Shown in pieces: positions 55,288 through 64,000 of a DNA stretch of 64,000 nt. Position 1 is the stretch's first letter; every line of letters begins with the position of its first letter. Where the stretch lies: contig CM073596.1 in assembly GCA_037074705.1 (NCBI GenBank), forward strand, positions 16,133,501-16,197,500, written 5' to 3'. The translations under genes were made by a program, and so were the position numbers. The stretch comes from Zhengitettix transpicula. Taxonomy: Eukaryota; Arthropoda; Insecta; Orthoptera; Tetrigidae. The notes beneath the pieces were generated by a model, which was given only the letters and a program-made list of their open reading frames with translations, was not told the origin of the DNA and made no database searches.

Positions 55288-57739
55288 CGGAAGATAGTGA
55301 ACCCTCAGGTATGATTTAAACACTTACAAACCTTTCACTTCAAAACTTATTTGATGAAGTCCAAACCAATTCATCCAATAAGCAAACAATACCCACTATT
55401 CGAACATACACCACCTCAATTCAAGAGTAGGACTTAACATGCTATATATTTGATTTTCAAGTTCCACCCTTAGATATTTATCATTATATTAAATAAACTT
55501 ACTAAATTTATTGTCGGAAACGGTAACACTTCCAATTTTTTCGCTAGATTCTGATGGTAGCTCATAAGAATTTAAGATCACTCTCTTATTTCAAGCACCT
55601 ACACAAGAAGCCAAATATTCCACGAGCTATTATAGTTACACACATGCACCAAATATTTACGTAACACATTTCCAACCTTAATAGAATCTCCGAATGATCC
55701 AGAATTGGACGTCCATTCACAATTAATTAAGAAATTCTAAATTTAATGTCCTGTTTGGATAATGATCGAATAAGTCGACACTTTCGATCAATAGATCATT
55801 TTGCCTGTTTAATCCTTTAATTTTTCGATAGGTGATGATGGTATTGATTCAGAATAGGAGGCTATATAATAACCATTTATCATTCTGTACCTGCTACATT
55901 GTAATGAAAACATAAAATTAGAACTTGAAATAATAATAATGACAACAGGGGAGGTTACAGAAAAATACAGCGTTCAAGTACGTAATATGTTTCCAAATAA
56001 AAACTCAAATGCAGAACTGTGATATCTGAGGAAATCAAATGATAACGATGCTTCAGTAGGAAGTGTCGAACCAAAGTTGAATATTTTTATCTAAAGTATT
56101 ATTAATTGTTTTTACTTCTGTTTTAGGTATCCATTCGGATTCTAAAAGAAAATATGAACACGGTAATTTTATAAAACTGATCAAATCAATTATATGTACT
56201 GTTATGTACCTCGGAGTACCAACTACATAAGATTTGTATTAATTTTATTTTATAAGTAAATCTTTATAATAAAGTTACATCATTAAATTTCCTACTTCCC
56301 ATCTTAGAGAGAAATATTAAGGAAAAATAAATATCTGAGATGACAGCTTGGCGTCAGTAGTTTCAATATGACGTAATTTACTGTAAATTACTTGCAAATT
56401 TTGTTACGTTAACAATACCCTAAATATAGCGATAAAATAAAAAGAAAAACGATACAAAGCGGCTTCCAAAGTTACCACTTCACAATTCTGGTTAAAAATT
56501 TTTTTACAAGAATTTTAAAGACTTAGCTACATTTGAGAGGCCAATAGGAACGAGTAATTATCTGTAAATATCAGGAATGTTTCTTAATTATTTAAATTAA
56601 TTTTATAATTAGCCAAGAGTTCAAGAATAGAATTATTCTCTATTTACTTTATACCAATCAAGCAATTTTTAAATATTTCGCGGGCTTCAATTTCACCAAA
56701 AACCGAAATTTGATTTCATGTGAATTCATTTAAATGGTACCAATTAGACAGTTACATTTACTGGCAAAATATTTAATTCGACATATTCATATTTTTGTTA
56801 GGGCGGTTGCATTTGAGGTCTGTATACTGTGTGACTTGCGTATTCGACAAAAAATTGATCCAATCAAACGTCAGTTTTTTTTTGTAAACATTGCAGAAAT
56901 TTGAGATTAAAATTGGTTATATAACACCTTCTGCGTAACCGGCCCGTGAGTTTTTTAAGCAACACTTTTATGAGGATAACTATGCATAATAATAATAATA
57001 CATCTGTGATAGTGTTATCAATACTACGACCCGATACTTGATGTGCTATATTTCTAATTCTGTTTACATAATTTCCAGTAGTGTCTAATTTTTAAAAGCG
57101 GAATAATTTAGCACCAAATTGATCGCATTTTTAATAACAAAGTATTTTTTCATTCGTTCATATTTTAAATAAAGTTAATTTTTAGAAAGAGCCACTCATG
57201 ATGGCAAGGTCGTGCTGTGTATTTTTGCACTATTGTGACTCTTAAATGGTATTTTCTTTAAAGTAGCCCTTGATTGTGATTTTTTTAAAATATGACCCCA
57301 AATGTAGGAATATTATTTTTGTTTCGGAAATATAAACCACTTTAAACTAAAATTTAAAATTGCTGAATAGTTAAAATTTATTTTGATTTCGGTGCTTACG
57401 CCACCTGATGATTGGGGCCAAGTGATGTCTGATTTGTAGCATAAAAATGAGGAAGTTTGTAGAGCTTTACGGATTGCGCAGGGAGATAAAACGGTATACT
57501 GCGTATACGCATTTGTCAATCCAGTCAAAAAACCTGAGCTCAGATGCTTTGAGCCAGTTGGCTGCTTTAGCGGGAGCGCGTGCACCTGCTATGCGGGCAC
57601 TTTCAAGTCTTTGATATTGAAGCATACATTATCACTGTTAAAACGCAATTATTGTGAAAGTTCTTAAAATTAAGAACAATTAATTATTACGTAATTGTAG
57701 CACATGAGCACTAGCCGCCACCAGTCTATTCCGGTTATT
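55288..57739. other. 3' flank and AT-rich intergenic DNA
   Basis: AATAAA at 55492-55497. The minus frame at 57313-57585 is not recognisable. No RNA gene or repeat family member is identified. Confidence 0.4.
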
Positions 57740-59040
57740 AATCTCTTGCTTTATCACTCTTGTTGGTCTTTATAAATGTGCTTTATGCGCCTTATCTCTC
57801 TTCCCCAATGTTATTAGGTACTCCTCATCGAACCATTCCGTTGTATACCCTTTAGGAGCTCTTTGCCACTGCTTTGTTTCTCTCCTCCGCTATCCTCTTC
57901 CCGTATCTTTCTGATACTTCTTTGGTTCTCAATTCACTAATGTGAGGTTTACACGTTCCTTTCAGGCTTTCATGATGCGATTAAGAGTTACCTTTACCAA
58001 GACATGTTCTGATCTACAGCCGTCTCCTCTATATGATCTGACTTGCATAATGTTGGAAGACCATCTTATTTCCATCTTTACAGGGTCGATTTGATTTTTT
58101 GTCATCCCATCTGGAGAAATACCGTTGCTTGTGCACTTCTTTATGGAGAAAACACGCTGACATAACTTTCATATTCTTGCTAGTGGCGAGATCAATCAAT
58201 CTCTCGTCATTTATCATTCGTCTCTTTGTGTAGACTATGACTTCCAATGAAGTCTTAATGTATCACCTCTTTCCCAACCTGTGCATTTTGGTCTCCTATT
58301 ACCATCTTAGGTCGTTTGAAGAGCATCATAGAGACGGTCCTTTACAATCTGTTCTTTATCTTCTGTTGGCGCATATGTATTTACGATTGTTTGGTTATAG
58401 AATTTTGTTTTAACCCACAATGTTGCCAACCTTTCATTCACTGTAATCAAATAAAGACTCCACATTTTACCGAGACTCGTACTATGAATGTCATTCATCC
58501 TCATTTTGAATTCTTCAACTTCCCATTACTAAAAATTGTGTGTTTCAGTGATCCATATTTCACCTCTTCTTGACCATTTTGTCTCCTGAATGGCCGCTAT
58601 GTCTACTTTGTTAGTTTCTGCGTTCCGGCTCGGAGAAGTGTAAGTAAATTCCATGTGGCAATTACATAGTCCATTTTCCTTGGCTCAGTCTTTTAAATTC
58701 ATCGTTCCGAGGTAAATCCTGGCGCATCGTATCAATTTGTTATTCTGGAAGAAGGTTGTTAGTCTTGTTCCAACCCCCCAGCAATCCTGGAGGACCGATG
58801 TTTTTCTGTTAGGGTTGTCTCCCTTAGCTGATAGATCCCCATTTTAAAGCGTCGGGAACTCGCTTTTCGCCCTTGCATGACTTAGCCGTTAAACGTTGCC
58901 CAGGGGCCATGGCGTGGACATGCATGCATTGGACTTGGTAGGAATACATGGCATTTCCTGTGTTTTAGTAGTGTTTTTCCATCAGCAGGAAGCGCACCCA
59001 CAGGACCACATACTACCCCTCTGGCCCCCTTCAATCTGAT
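57740..59040 (-). pseudogene. RTE-like LINE, 5' half with AP-endonuclease, decayed
   Basis: Read on the minus strand from the right, leader-like sequence (58890-59040) is followed by endonuclease/exonuclease/phosphatase-fold motifs in shifting frames. These are TWNLLTLLRAG (N-terminal strand), DIAAIQETKWSRRGEIW (catalytic QE), FYNQTIVNTYAPTEDKEQIV (58307-58504 frame) and DERLIDLATSKNMKVMSACF with a degraded SRWDDKKSNRPC (58029-58247 frame), where the catalytic D-x-I-D-H is normally found. Towards the left, an EWFDEEYLI-like block precedes the missing RT. There are many stops. It is inactive. Confidence 0.75.
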
Positions 59041-59364
59041 TATGTAAACCAAAATTAATCCCATATTTATGCTGCAAGTTGGTAATTTCATTACAAACGT
59101 GTTTATCAACTGTTTGATTCCAACAAAATAAAATATATAAGCAAAGCTGTATTCTATATACCCCACAAACCGTTCGATTTTGCAAAATAATATATTTATA
59201 AATCTAAAAAAAATAATGAGAACATGTCATTAAAATTAGTGAGTTTAGTATCGATTGAAGATCTTCACTCTTTTTAAGTTGACTTTAAAGAGTTGCAATG
59301 TTTTGATCGGTCATATAAAAAACCGAAATCGGGAAAACAAATACCACGAGAAATATTTCCGTAG

Positions 59365-59461
59365 AGCAGCTGCAGGAGGTGTTATCCCGGGGGGATGGAT
59401 CGATAGCCTGGGAGATGAACTGAGGACAGAACAGTACGCTCCAGGCAGTGCTGGGTTCCAG
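59365..59461 (+). other. Possible non-coding leader exon
   Basis: A GC-rich 97-base stretch lies between an acceptor-like ATATTTCCGTAG and a donor CAG|GTCAGT. Joining it to the acceptor before 60151 gives no open coding frame, so it would be 5' UTR of the gene at 60181. This is composition and splice-signal evidence only. Confidence 0.3.
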
Positions 59462-60180
59462 GTCAGTAAACTCTATGTAAACTAATCAAATCTCGGCATG
59501 AGATTTTCCTCAATCTTAAAACGCGAAAGTCTTATTTCTGTCTACTCAAATAGAAAATGATAATCGAGAGACGGGGAAAAACAAGACAAAGAACGAGGTG
59601 AAAATAATCGAATGTGTGTTAGTTAAGATATTACTACTTCTACATAAAAAAAATTCAGCTGACTTTTGCCTGGCAATCGGAGGAAAATAAAATTACCGGA
59701 GTAAATTCTTCACCAGTTTTGTCTTCAAATATTACAGAAATTGCATAGTTCCTCTTGGATTTCTGAGTTTCTTATCGAAATTCTTGATATGGAGCCATCT
59801 ACGATTGATAGTATTATTAGGTCACATCTGATTTACACACACTGTCAAGTTTTCGTCGGCCTTATTGAGACAATAAATTTAATATTCTTTTTTCAAACCG
59901 GTTATCCCCAATTTTCCAGCGTCTCTGAAACGAACCAAGTGTACATACAGCCACCAAAGTCAAACCCAGTTGTTAATTTCTGCTCCATCATTAGGCTACC
60001 CAATGTTAAGGTTACTAAATACCAGGATTCGATCTCCTCGTGCGGGAAATAATGTTGCTTAACGCTCAGTACCTTAGACTTAACATTGTCCTAATTACTG
60101 AGATGAATACCAAATACTCCTTGTAACTGACATTGTTGGTTCTCTTTCAGCGAGGTAAATGAGCTCGCTGACTTAGAGCG

Positions 60181-60429
60181 ATGGCGAGTGTTCACGTGTG
60201 GATGTTTGTCGTGATTTTGATCTTGCTGACCGCGAGACTGATAGAACCAAAAGGAGGAGGCGGCCGCGGTGGACGTGGAGGTGGCAGAGCCTTCAGCAAG
60301 ACCGTTTGGCGAGGGGTGGCGGGTCACCACAACTCGTTTCACTCAGGAGGAGCGAGATCTTCCTTGCTGCCTGCAAGTGTTCTCATGTCCCTCACACTTA
60401 ACATAAGACTCTACGTAAGTGTCTTGTAA
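60181..60429 (+). CDS. Secreted Gly/Arg-rich peptide with hydrophobic C-terminus
   Basis: An 82-residue product in an exon preceded by a good acceptor (GGTTCTCTTTCAG at about 60150). Residues 1-21 are a signal peptide (MASVHVWMFVVILILLTARL). Residues 24-36 are the RGG-like KGGGGRGGRGGGR. The middle is basic and polar with His (VWRGVAGHHNSFHSGGARS), and residues of about 61-82 are hydrophobic (LLPASVLMSLTLNIRLYVSV plus Leu). The layout of signal, basic Gly-rich core and hydrophobic end is like the gene at 39234-41234 and like small GPI-anchored proteins; the Gly/Arg core superficially recalls Shadoo-type proteins, with no real evidence of relationship. A poly(A) signal lies at 60496-60501, so the exon is probably terminal. 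However, a consensus donor (GTAAGT) at about 60415 overlaps the last codons. Confidence 0.5.
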   Translation: MASVHVWMFVVILILLTARLIEPKGGGGRGGRGGGRAFSKTVWRGVAGHHNSFHSGGARSSLLPASVLMSLTLNIRLYVSVL

Positions 60430-62549
60430 CAGGTCATTTCCATTTCTATTGTAAACATCTGAAACAAAGAGACATAAAAGTAGACTATATGTAAGAATAA
60501 AAGATTGCTGCTATGTTAATTTCTCACTGTCAAGGGTAGTTCTGTCTTTACCGCCAACCAAGTATACAATTTGTTAAAACGGAACAACTAAACAATGGCA
60601 ATGGCAATGTCGTACACATCTATGACTCCTCCCATTTGTCACACACACAACAAATATTTTTCTTAAATCAGACAAAACCTTAAAAATACATCAACTTTTA
60701 CTTAATGAAAAGAACTTTCACACATTAATAATATAAAAATCACTCAGTGGCTTTCATTCTATCGACCACAATCATCTGAGTGTTACACATAAAAAACAGC
60801 CCTGCTCAACCTTAACAACAACACTTTTGTTTTGTTGGGAATTATAAATATTGGTTTCAATTCATCTTATAATACAATAAAATCAGGAATCATATCACTC
60901 AAACTTTTTTCGAAAATTCAAACAAATCATAAACTACTTTCTACTTGACCATTGCAATCTCATAAAAAAAAGCCTTTATACAAACAAACCATTCTTGAAG
61001 ACTCTTCTCAACATAATTTCTACACGTGCTGACAAAGGTTCACAACATTGTGAACCTATTTCTTTCTGATACTAACTTTTACAAAATTTGCAAAGCAACT
61101 TACATCAACACACTTATTGACAAATTAAAAAACTATTCTTAAGAGGTGGTAGCAAAATGAATTGATTGAATCTTTTACACCTTATCCATCACATTGCCAG
61201 AGCTTATGCCCTTCCAAAATTTATCAAACCTGAGTTATCTTTTATAATTATAATCTCTTAACATTTCTTCCTACATCCTTAACATGTTTTCTAAAGCTCT
61301 CAAAGAAAAATAACTATTCTGTGAAAAATTACACCAATTTATTGATAAAATTAATCCATCATGACCACTCTTTAATGTAATCTCCTTGTTCAACTCTATT
61401 CCCAATGTATTATTCTTTAACAGTTTCCATTCTATTTTAACTACTTTGAAACTCAAGTCCATAATTACAATAGCATAATCAACTGTGTAAGTAACCTGCA
61501 TTCATTGTTTCCTTGACTATTGGATTTCTCTATCTACATCTTAATATAGCTTGCAATAATTTCTACTGTCACAGCATTCCATCCTATACCCATATCAAAA
61601 CATTGCCCTGCTTTATTTGATTGCAGTCAACCTGATAATACTCATTGTTTTTAGTCTCATAATTTATCAAAAATTATGAGACTAATAATTTTTTTAATGA
61701 ACTGTCTCATTGCAACTGAATCTGACTTCACTTAAGAGCTTGCAAAAGTGCATTATTCACTACATCATCTTTGTACTAGTTTTAAGAATTATTTTTTCAA
61801 CTGATATGCAAACTGATATGAAAGAATTTATTTATAAGTTTGATACAATATTATTGAATATTCCATGAATTGACAGTTCATTTAATTGTGTAATAACTCA
61901 TAAACATCTAAACATATTTATTTGACACATTTTCAATTGAATATAATTGCTTCTTTTATATTAAGTAAAAGGTAGCTTTTTTAAAATTAAGTTAAATTAA
62001 GTAAAAGGTAACTTTAAACTCATTTTATATTTCCAGCTCTGATAATTAATCAGCAATATCCACTAGACCTGTGGAGACTTGTACCTCTGTCTTCCCAACA
62101 TTAACATAATAACGGGTAAATCTGTACTAAGATGTTAATCTTTTCTAAGATAATCATAATAAACACTAGTAATTTTCTTGAAGACTGAAATCTACCATTG
62201 GAAAACTGTCTTGTACATACACATTTTAATGAAAGTTTCATCTTTGTATAGTATAGTGAAATAAATGTTTACCTCATGAGTTTTCTTTATACCTTAATAA
62301 TTGAATCATACACACACAACTGTACACCATTTGGGTCCACGGAGTAATCTGTAATTTGTGAGTGCTAATTCACAACCATCAAACATAGAACAAAAAGTGT
62401 GCTACTTGGTCTTTATTGATATTTGCAGAGCTGATTTCAACATAAGGCTTTTCGTCAAAATTCAAATCTGGATGTCCACAATCACTTAAGATTCAGAATA
62501 ATTAAAACAATTTCTATGGAAAGGAATGAGAGAAATAGCTCACCTGAAT
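60430..62549. other. AT-rich stretch, no gene seen
   Basis: After the poly(A) signal at 60496-60501 the sequence is AT-rich with C/A-biased short stretches. The minus frame at 61271-61501 has no recognisable features. It contains a perfect hairpin at 61651-61685. Confidence 0.4.
61651..61685. repeat. Perfect 15-bp hairpin
   Basis: TTAGTCTCATAATTT and its exact reverse complement are separated by ATCAA. No gene lies beside it. It could be a tiny foldback or the centre of a decayed palindromic element. Confidence 0.8.
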
Positions 62550-62559
62550 TGAAACTCGG

Positions 62560-62990
62560 CTTTGCCATTCAGGACAGGAGGAAGTCATTCAAATTCAAAT
62601 TTTTCAATGCTTTAGCTTCCTTTATTACGTTATAGAAGGTACATTCCTTATATATATATAGGTATGGAAAGGAAAGAGAGATAGGTTGTGGCTTACCTGA
62701 AGGTGAAGTGTGGAACGGAAGGCTGTTCTTCAAATTTTTGAAGGCTCTCAGCCTCCTTCTTCAGGAAGGAGTGATGCACCATTCCTTGCACCGGCCGGCT
62801 GAAAAATTAATTGCAATGTCATATCCTTACTAATATCATATACATATCATAGACACACACACACACAATTCGTGCCCGGCCGACACGCAGTTTTTAACAT
62901 CCTTCCGAATGAAAGGGGCTCAGACCGTCAAAAATTTGAACTTTTGTCTTTGCCAGACTGAACCAACTACTAAATTTTAGGTAAGTTAAC
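62560..62990 (+). repeat. Duplicated repeat block, copy 1
   Basis: Shares GGCTTACCTGAA, CTTCAAATTTTTGAAGGCTC, TCAGCCTCCTT and GGTAAGT...CCTATC with 63660-64000. Inside this copy, CTCACCTGAATTGAA at about 62540-62560 begins a further, shorter relative. Confidence 0.75.
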
Positions 62991-63036
62991 ATCACTGTCT
63001 GTCTTTCCTATCCCAATGCAAATACATATATATCAC

Positions 63037-63300
63037 ACAATATTAGGAGAATCCATTAAGGAATTGGAACTAATTTGAATATAAAGTCACATTCAAACTT
63101 GGATAGTGAGGAAGGATAGAAATAAATAGGAGGGTTGCACTTTATGTGAATTCATATGCTTTGCCCGAGCATATGAATTCACATAAAGCACAATCCTCCT
63201 ATTTCTCCTATTTATTTCTATCATTCCTCACTATACAAGTTTAAATGTGACTTTGTCAACAAATTAGTTCAAATTCCTTAATGGATTCTCCTAATATTGT
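63037..63300. mobile_element. Foldback (inverted-repeat) element, MITE-like
   Basis: Two arms of about 120-130 bases face each other round a centre at about 63165. The outer ends are ACAATATTAGGAGAATCCAT (left) and its complement ATGGATTCTCCTAATATTGT (right). The inner part is TTATGTGAATTCATATGC / GCATATGAATTCACATAA. The arms are imperfect only in the middle. A third, single arm lies at about 63568-63645. No coding capacity, consistent with a non-autonomous foldback element. Confidence 0.8.
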
Positions 63301-63415
63301 ATTTATTCCTTAATGGAAGCTCCTAATACTTCATTCCCTCTACTCTATCCATTCCTCCACTAAAACTACTAATTGTCCACAATAAGACTGTCTATATTTG
63401 CCTGGTCAAGAACTT

Positions 63416-63488
63416 GACCTGGTGGCCAAAATGGTTAAGGCGTCTGTGTACTGAACAGAATACGTGGGTTCAAGTCCTGCCTGGGTCA
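63416..63488 (+). tRNA. tRNA-like cloverleaf (pseudo-tRNA or SINE head), anticodon ACT
   Basis: Folds as a full 73-base cloverleaf. The acceptor stem is GACCTGG/CTGGGTC (two G-U pairs). The D arm is GCC...GGC with the A-box-like TGGCCAAAATGGTTAAGG. The anticodon stem is TCTGT/ACAGA with loop GTACTGA (U33 present, anticodon ACT at 63450-63452). The variable loop is short (ATAC), and the T arm is GTGGG/CCTGC with loop TTCAAGT (B-box-like). TTTT occurs 5 bases downstream. The D arm looks serine-like, but a tRNA-Ser should have a long variable arm and usually GCT rather than ACT, so a tRNA-derived retroposon head or pseudogene is more likely than a working tRNA. Confidence 0.5.
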
Positions 63489-63567
63489 AATATTTTCAGT
63501 CTTTACTACTTCTTCCTTCCTTCTCTCTGCTTTGAACATACGCTTTTCTATGTGCATAATTCTTTGC

Positions 63568-63645
63568 CTGAGCATATGAATTCACATAAAGCGCAATCCT
63601 CCTATTTCACCTATTTATTTCTAACCTTCCTCACTATCCAATTTT
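63568..63645 (+). repeat. Single arm of the foldback element
   Basis: GCCTGAGCATATGAATTCAC to CTTCCTCACTATCCAATTT repeats the right arm at about 63170-63235 with few changes. It is followed by a (TA)n run at about 63645-63662. Confidence 0.75.
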
Positions 63646-63659
63646 ATATATATATATAT

Positions 63660-64000
63660 ATAATTGCGATATTGGTATGGAAATGAAAGGAAAGAAAGAT
63701 AGTTTGTGGCTTACCTGAAATTGAAGCACAGTGTAGCTACATGGAACCAAAGGATTTTCTTCAAATTTTTGGAGGCTCTCAGCCTCCTTGAGGAAGAAGT
63801 GTTACACAAATCCATGCACTGACAGTCCACAGCCATTAGGTCCAGTCAGACTGAGCAGAATTAAAAATTCAGAATTTCAAGGGCTGACACCTCCCTATGT
63901 GCCCAGGCCCTCAAAAATTTGACTTATCAACGAGTCCCAGCCTGGCAATGCAAACTTTCCATTTAAGGTAAGTCAGCAACATTCTATCCCTTTCCTATCA
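63660..64000 (+). repeat. Duplicated repeat block, copy 2, cut by window edge
   Basis: Parallel to 62650-62990: GGTATGGAAATGAAAGGAAA, GTGGCTTACCTGAA, CTTCAAATTTTTGGAGGCTC, then CTTTCCTATC at the edge. The 1-kb spacing suggests a segmental duplication containing the foldback and tRNA-like parts. Confidence 0.75.

Noticed and set aside
60181..60429. Relation of the Gly/Arg-rich peptide to prion-family Shadoo
   Set aside because: Only low-complexity RGG composition and general layout are shared. No conserved hydrophobic core motif, and such a family is not expected in insects.

Overview
The window reads as AT-rich insect (arthropod) genomic DNA. Sparse small genes of higher GC content sit in a sea of dispersed retroposons, mariner and LINE debris and AT microsatellites. 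The mariner transposase, the RTE-like and Jockey-like reverse transcriptases, and the genes themselves (secreted prepropeptides ending in a Cys-hairpin module like the insect GBP/ENF cytokines) all point to an insect. The repeat load suggests a large, repeat-rich genome. I cannot name the species or order from the sequence.

The notable content is an island of ten short genes, all on the + strand and nearly all with an obvious signal peptide. Five of them (8582-8767, 28557-28838, 34532-35293, 52257-52439, 54931-55287) have unrelated pro-regions but end in the same roughly 17-residue module, C-x-[ED]-[GD]-x3-D-x2-[GN]-x-C-R-[DE]-x-[WF]. Its spacing matches the generalised motif C-x2-G-x6-G-x-C-[KR] of the insect growth-blocking peptide (GBP/ENF) cytokine family, with an aromatic residue four positions after the second Cys. 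I read these as a diversified cluster of GBP-like cytokine genes. The other five (904-1167, the spliced gene 39234-41234, 44376-44636, the spliced gene 46657-47101, 60181-60429) encode secreted or surface peptides without that module: two are strongly cationic, two have hydrophobic C-termini resembling GPI-anchor signals, and one is Thr/Ser-rich. Most have a poly(A) signal shortly downstream, which supports complete terminal exons.

Layout. 1-8.5 kb: one cationic peptide gene, a block of degenerate tandem-like repeats (2.5-4.0 kb) and many copies of a roughly 0.5 kb SINE-like element. 8.5-9.1 kb: first GBP-like gene. 9.5-16 kb: microsatellite, a 295-308 bp tandem array and three copies of an RTE-tail-like repeat. 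17-24 kb: nested retrotransposons (a Jockey-like pseudogene, an RTE-like reverse transcriptase inserted in it, a SINE-like copy inserted in that) and more SINE-like copies. 24-28.5 kb: short tandem repeats and another RTE-tail repeat. 28.5-35.5 kb: two GBP-like genes separated by mariner and LINE remnants. 36.6-37.5 kb: 150-bp tandem array. 39-47.1 kb: three non-GBP secreted-peptide genes. 50-51.4 kb: SINE-like copies. 52.2-55.3 kb: the last two GBP-like genes. 57.7-59 kb: LINE endonuclease remnant. 60.2 kb: Gly/Arg-rich peptide gene. 60.5-64 kb: AT-rich DNA with a perfect hairpin, a foldback element, a duplicated repeat and a tRNA-like cloverleaf.

Taken together, the genes look like a secreted-signal or immune-effector locus that grew by tandem duplication and was then stretched by transposon insertion. 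Functional statements are inferences from motifs and architecture; no search was run.
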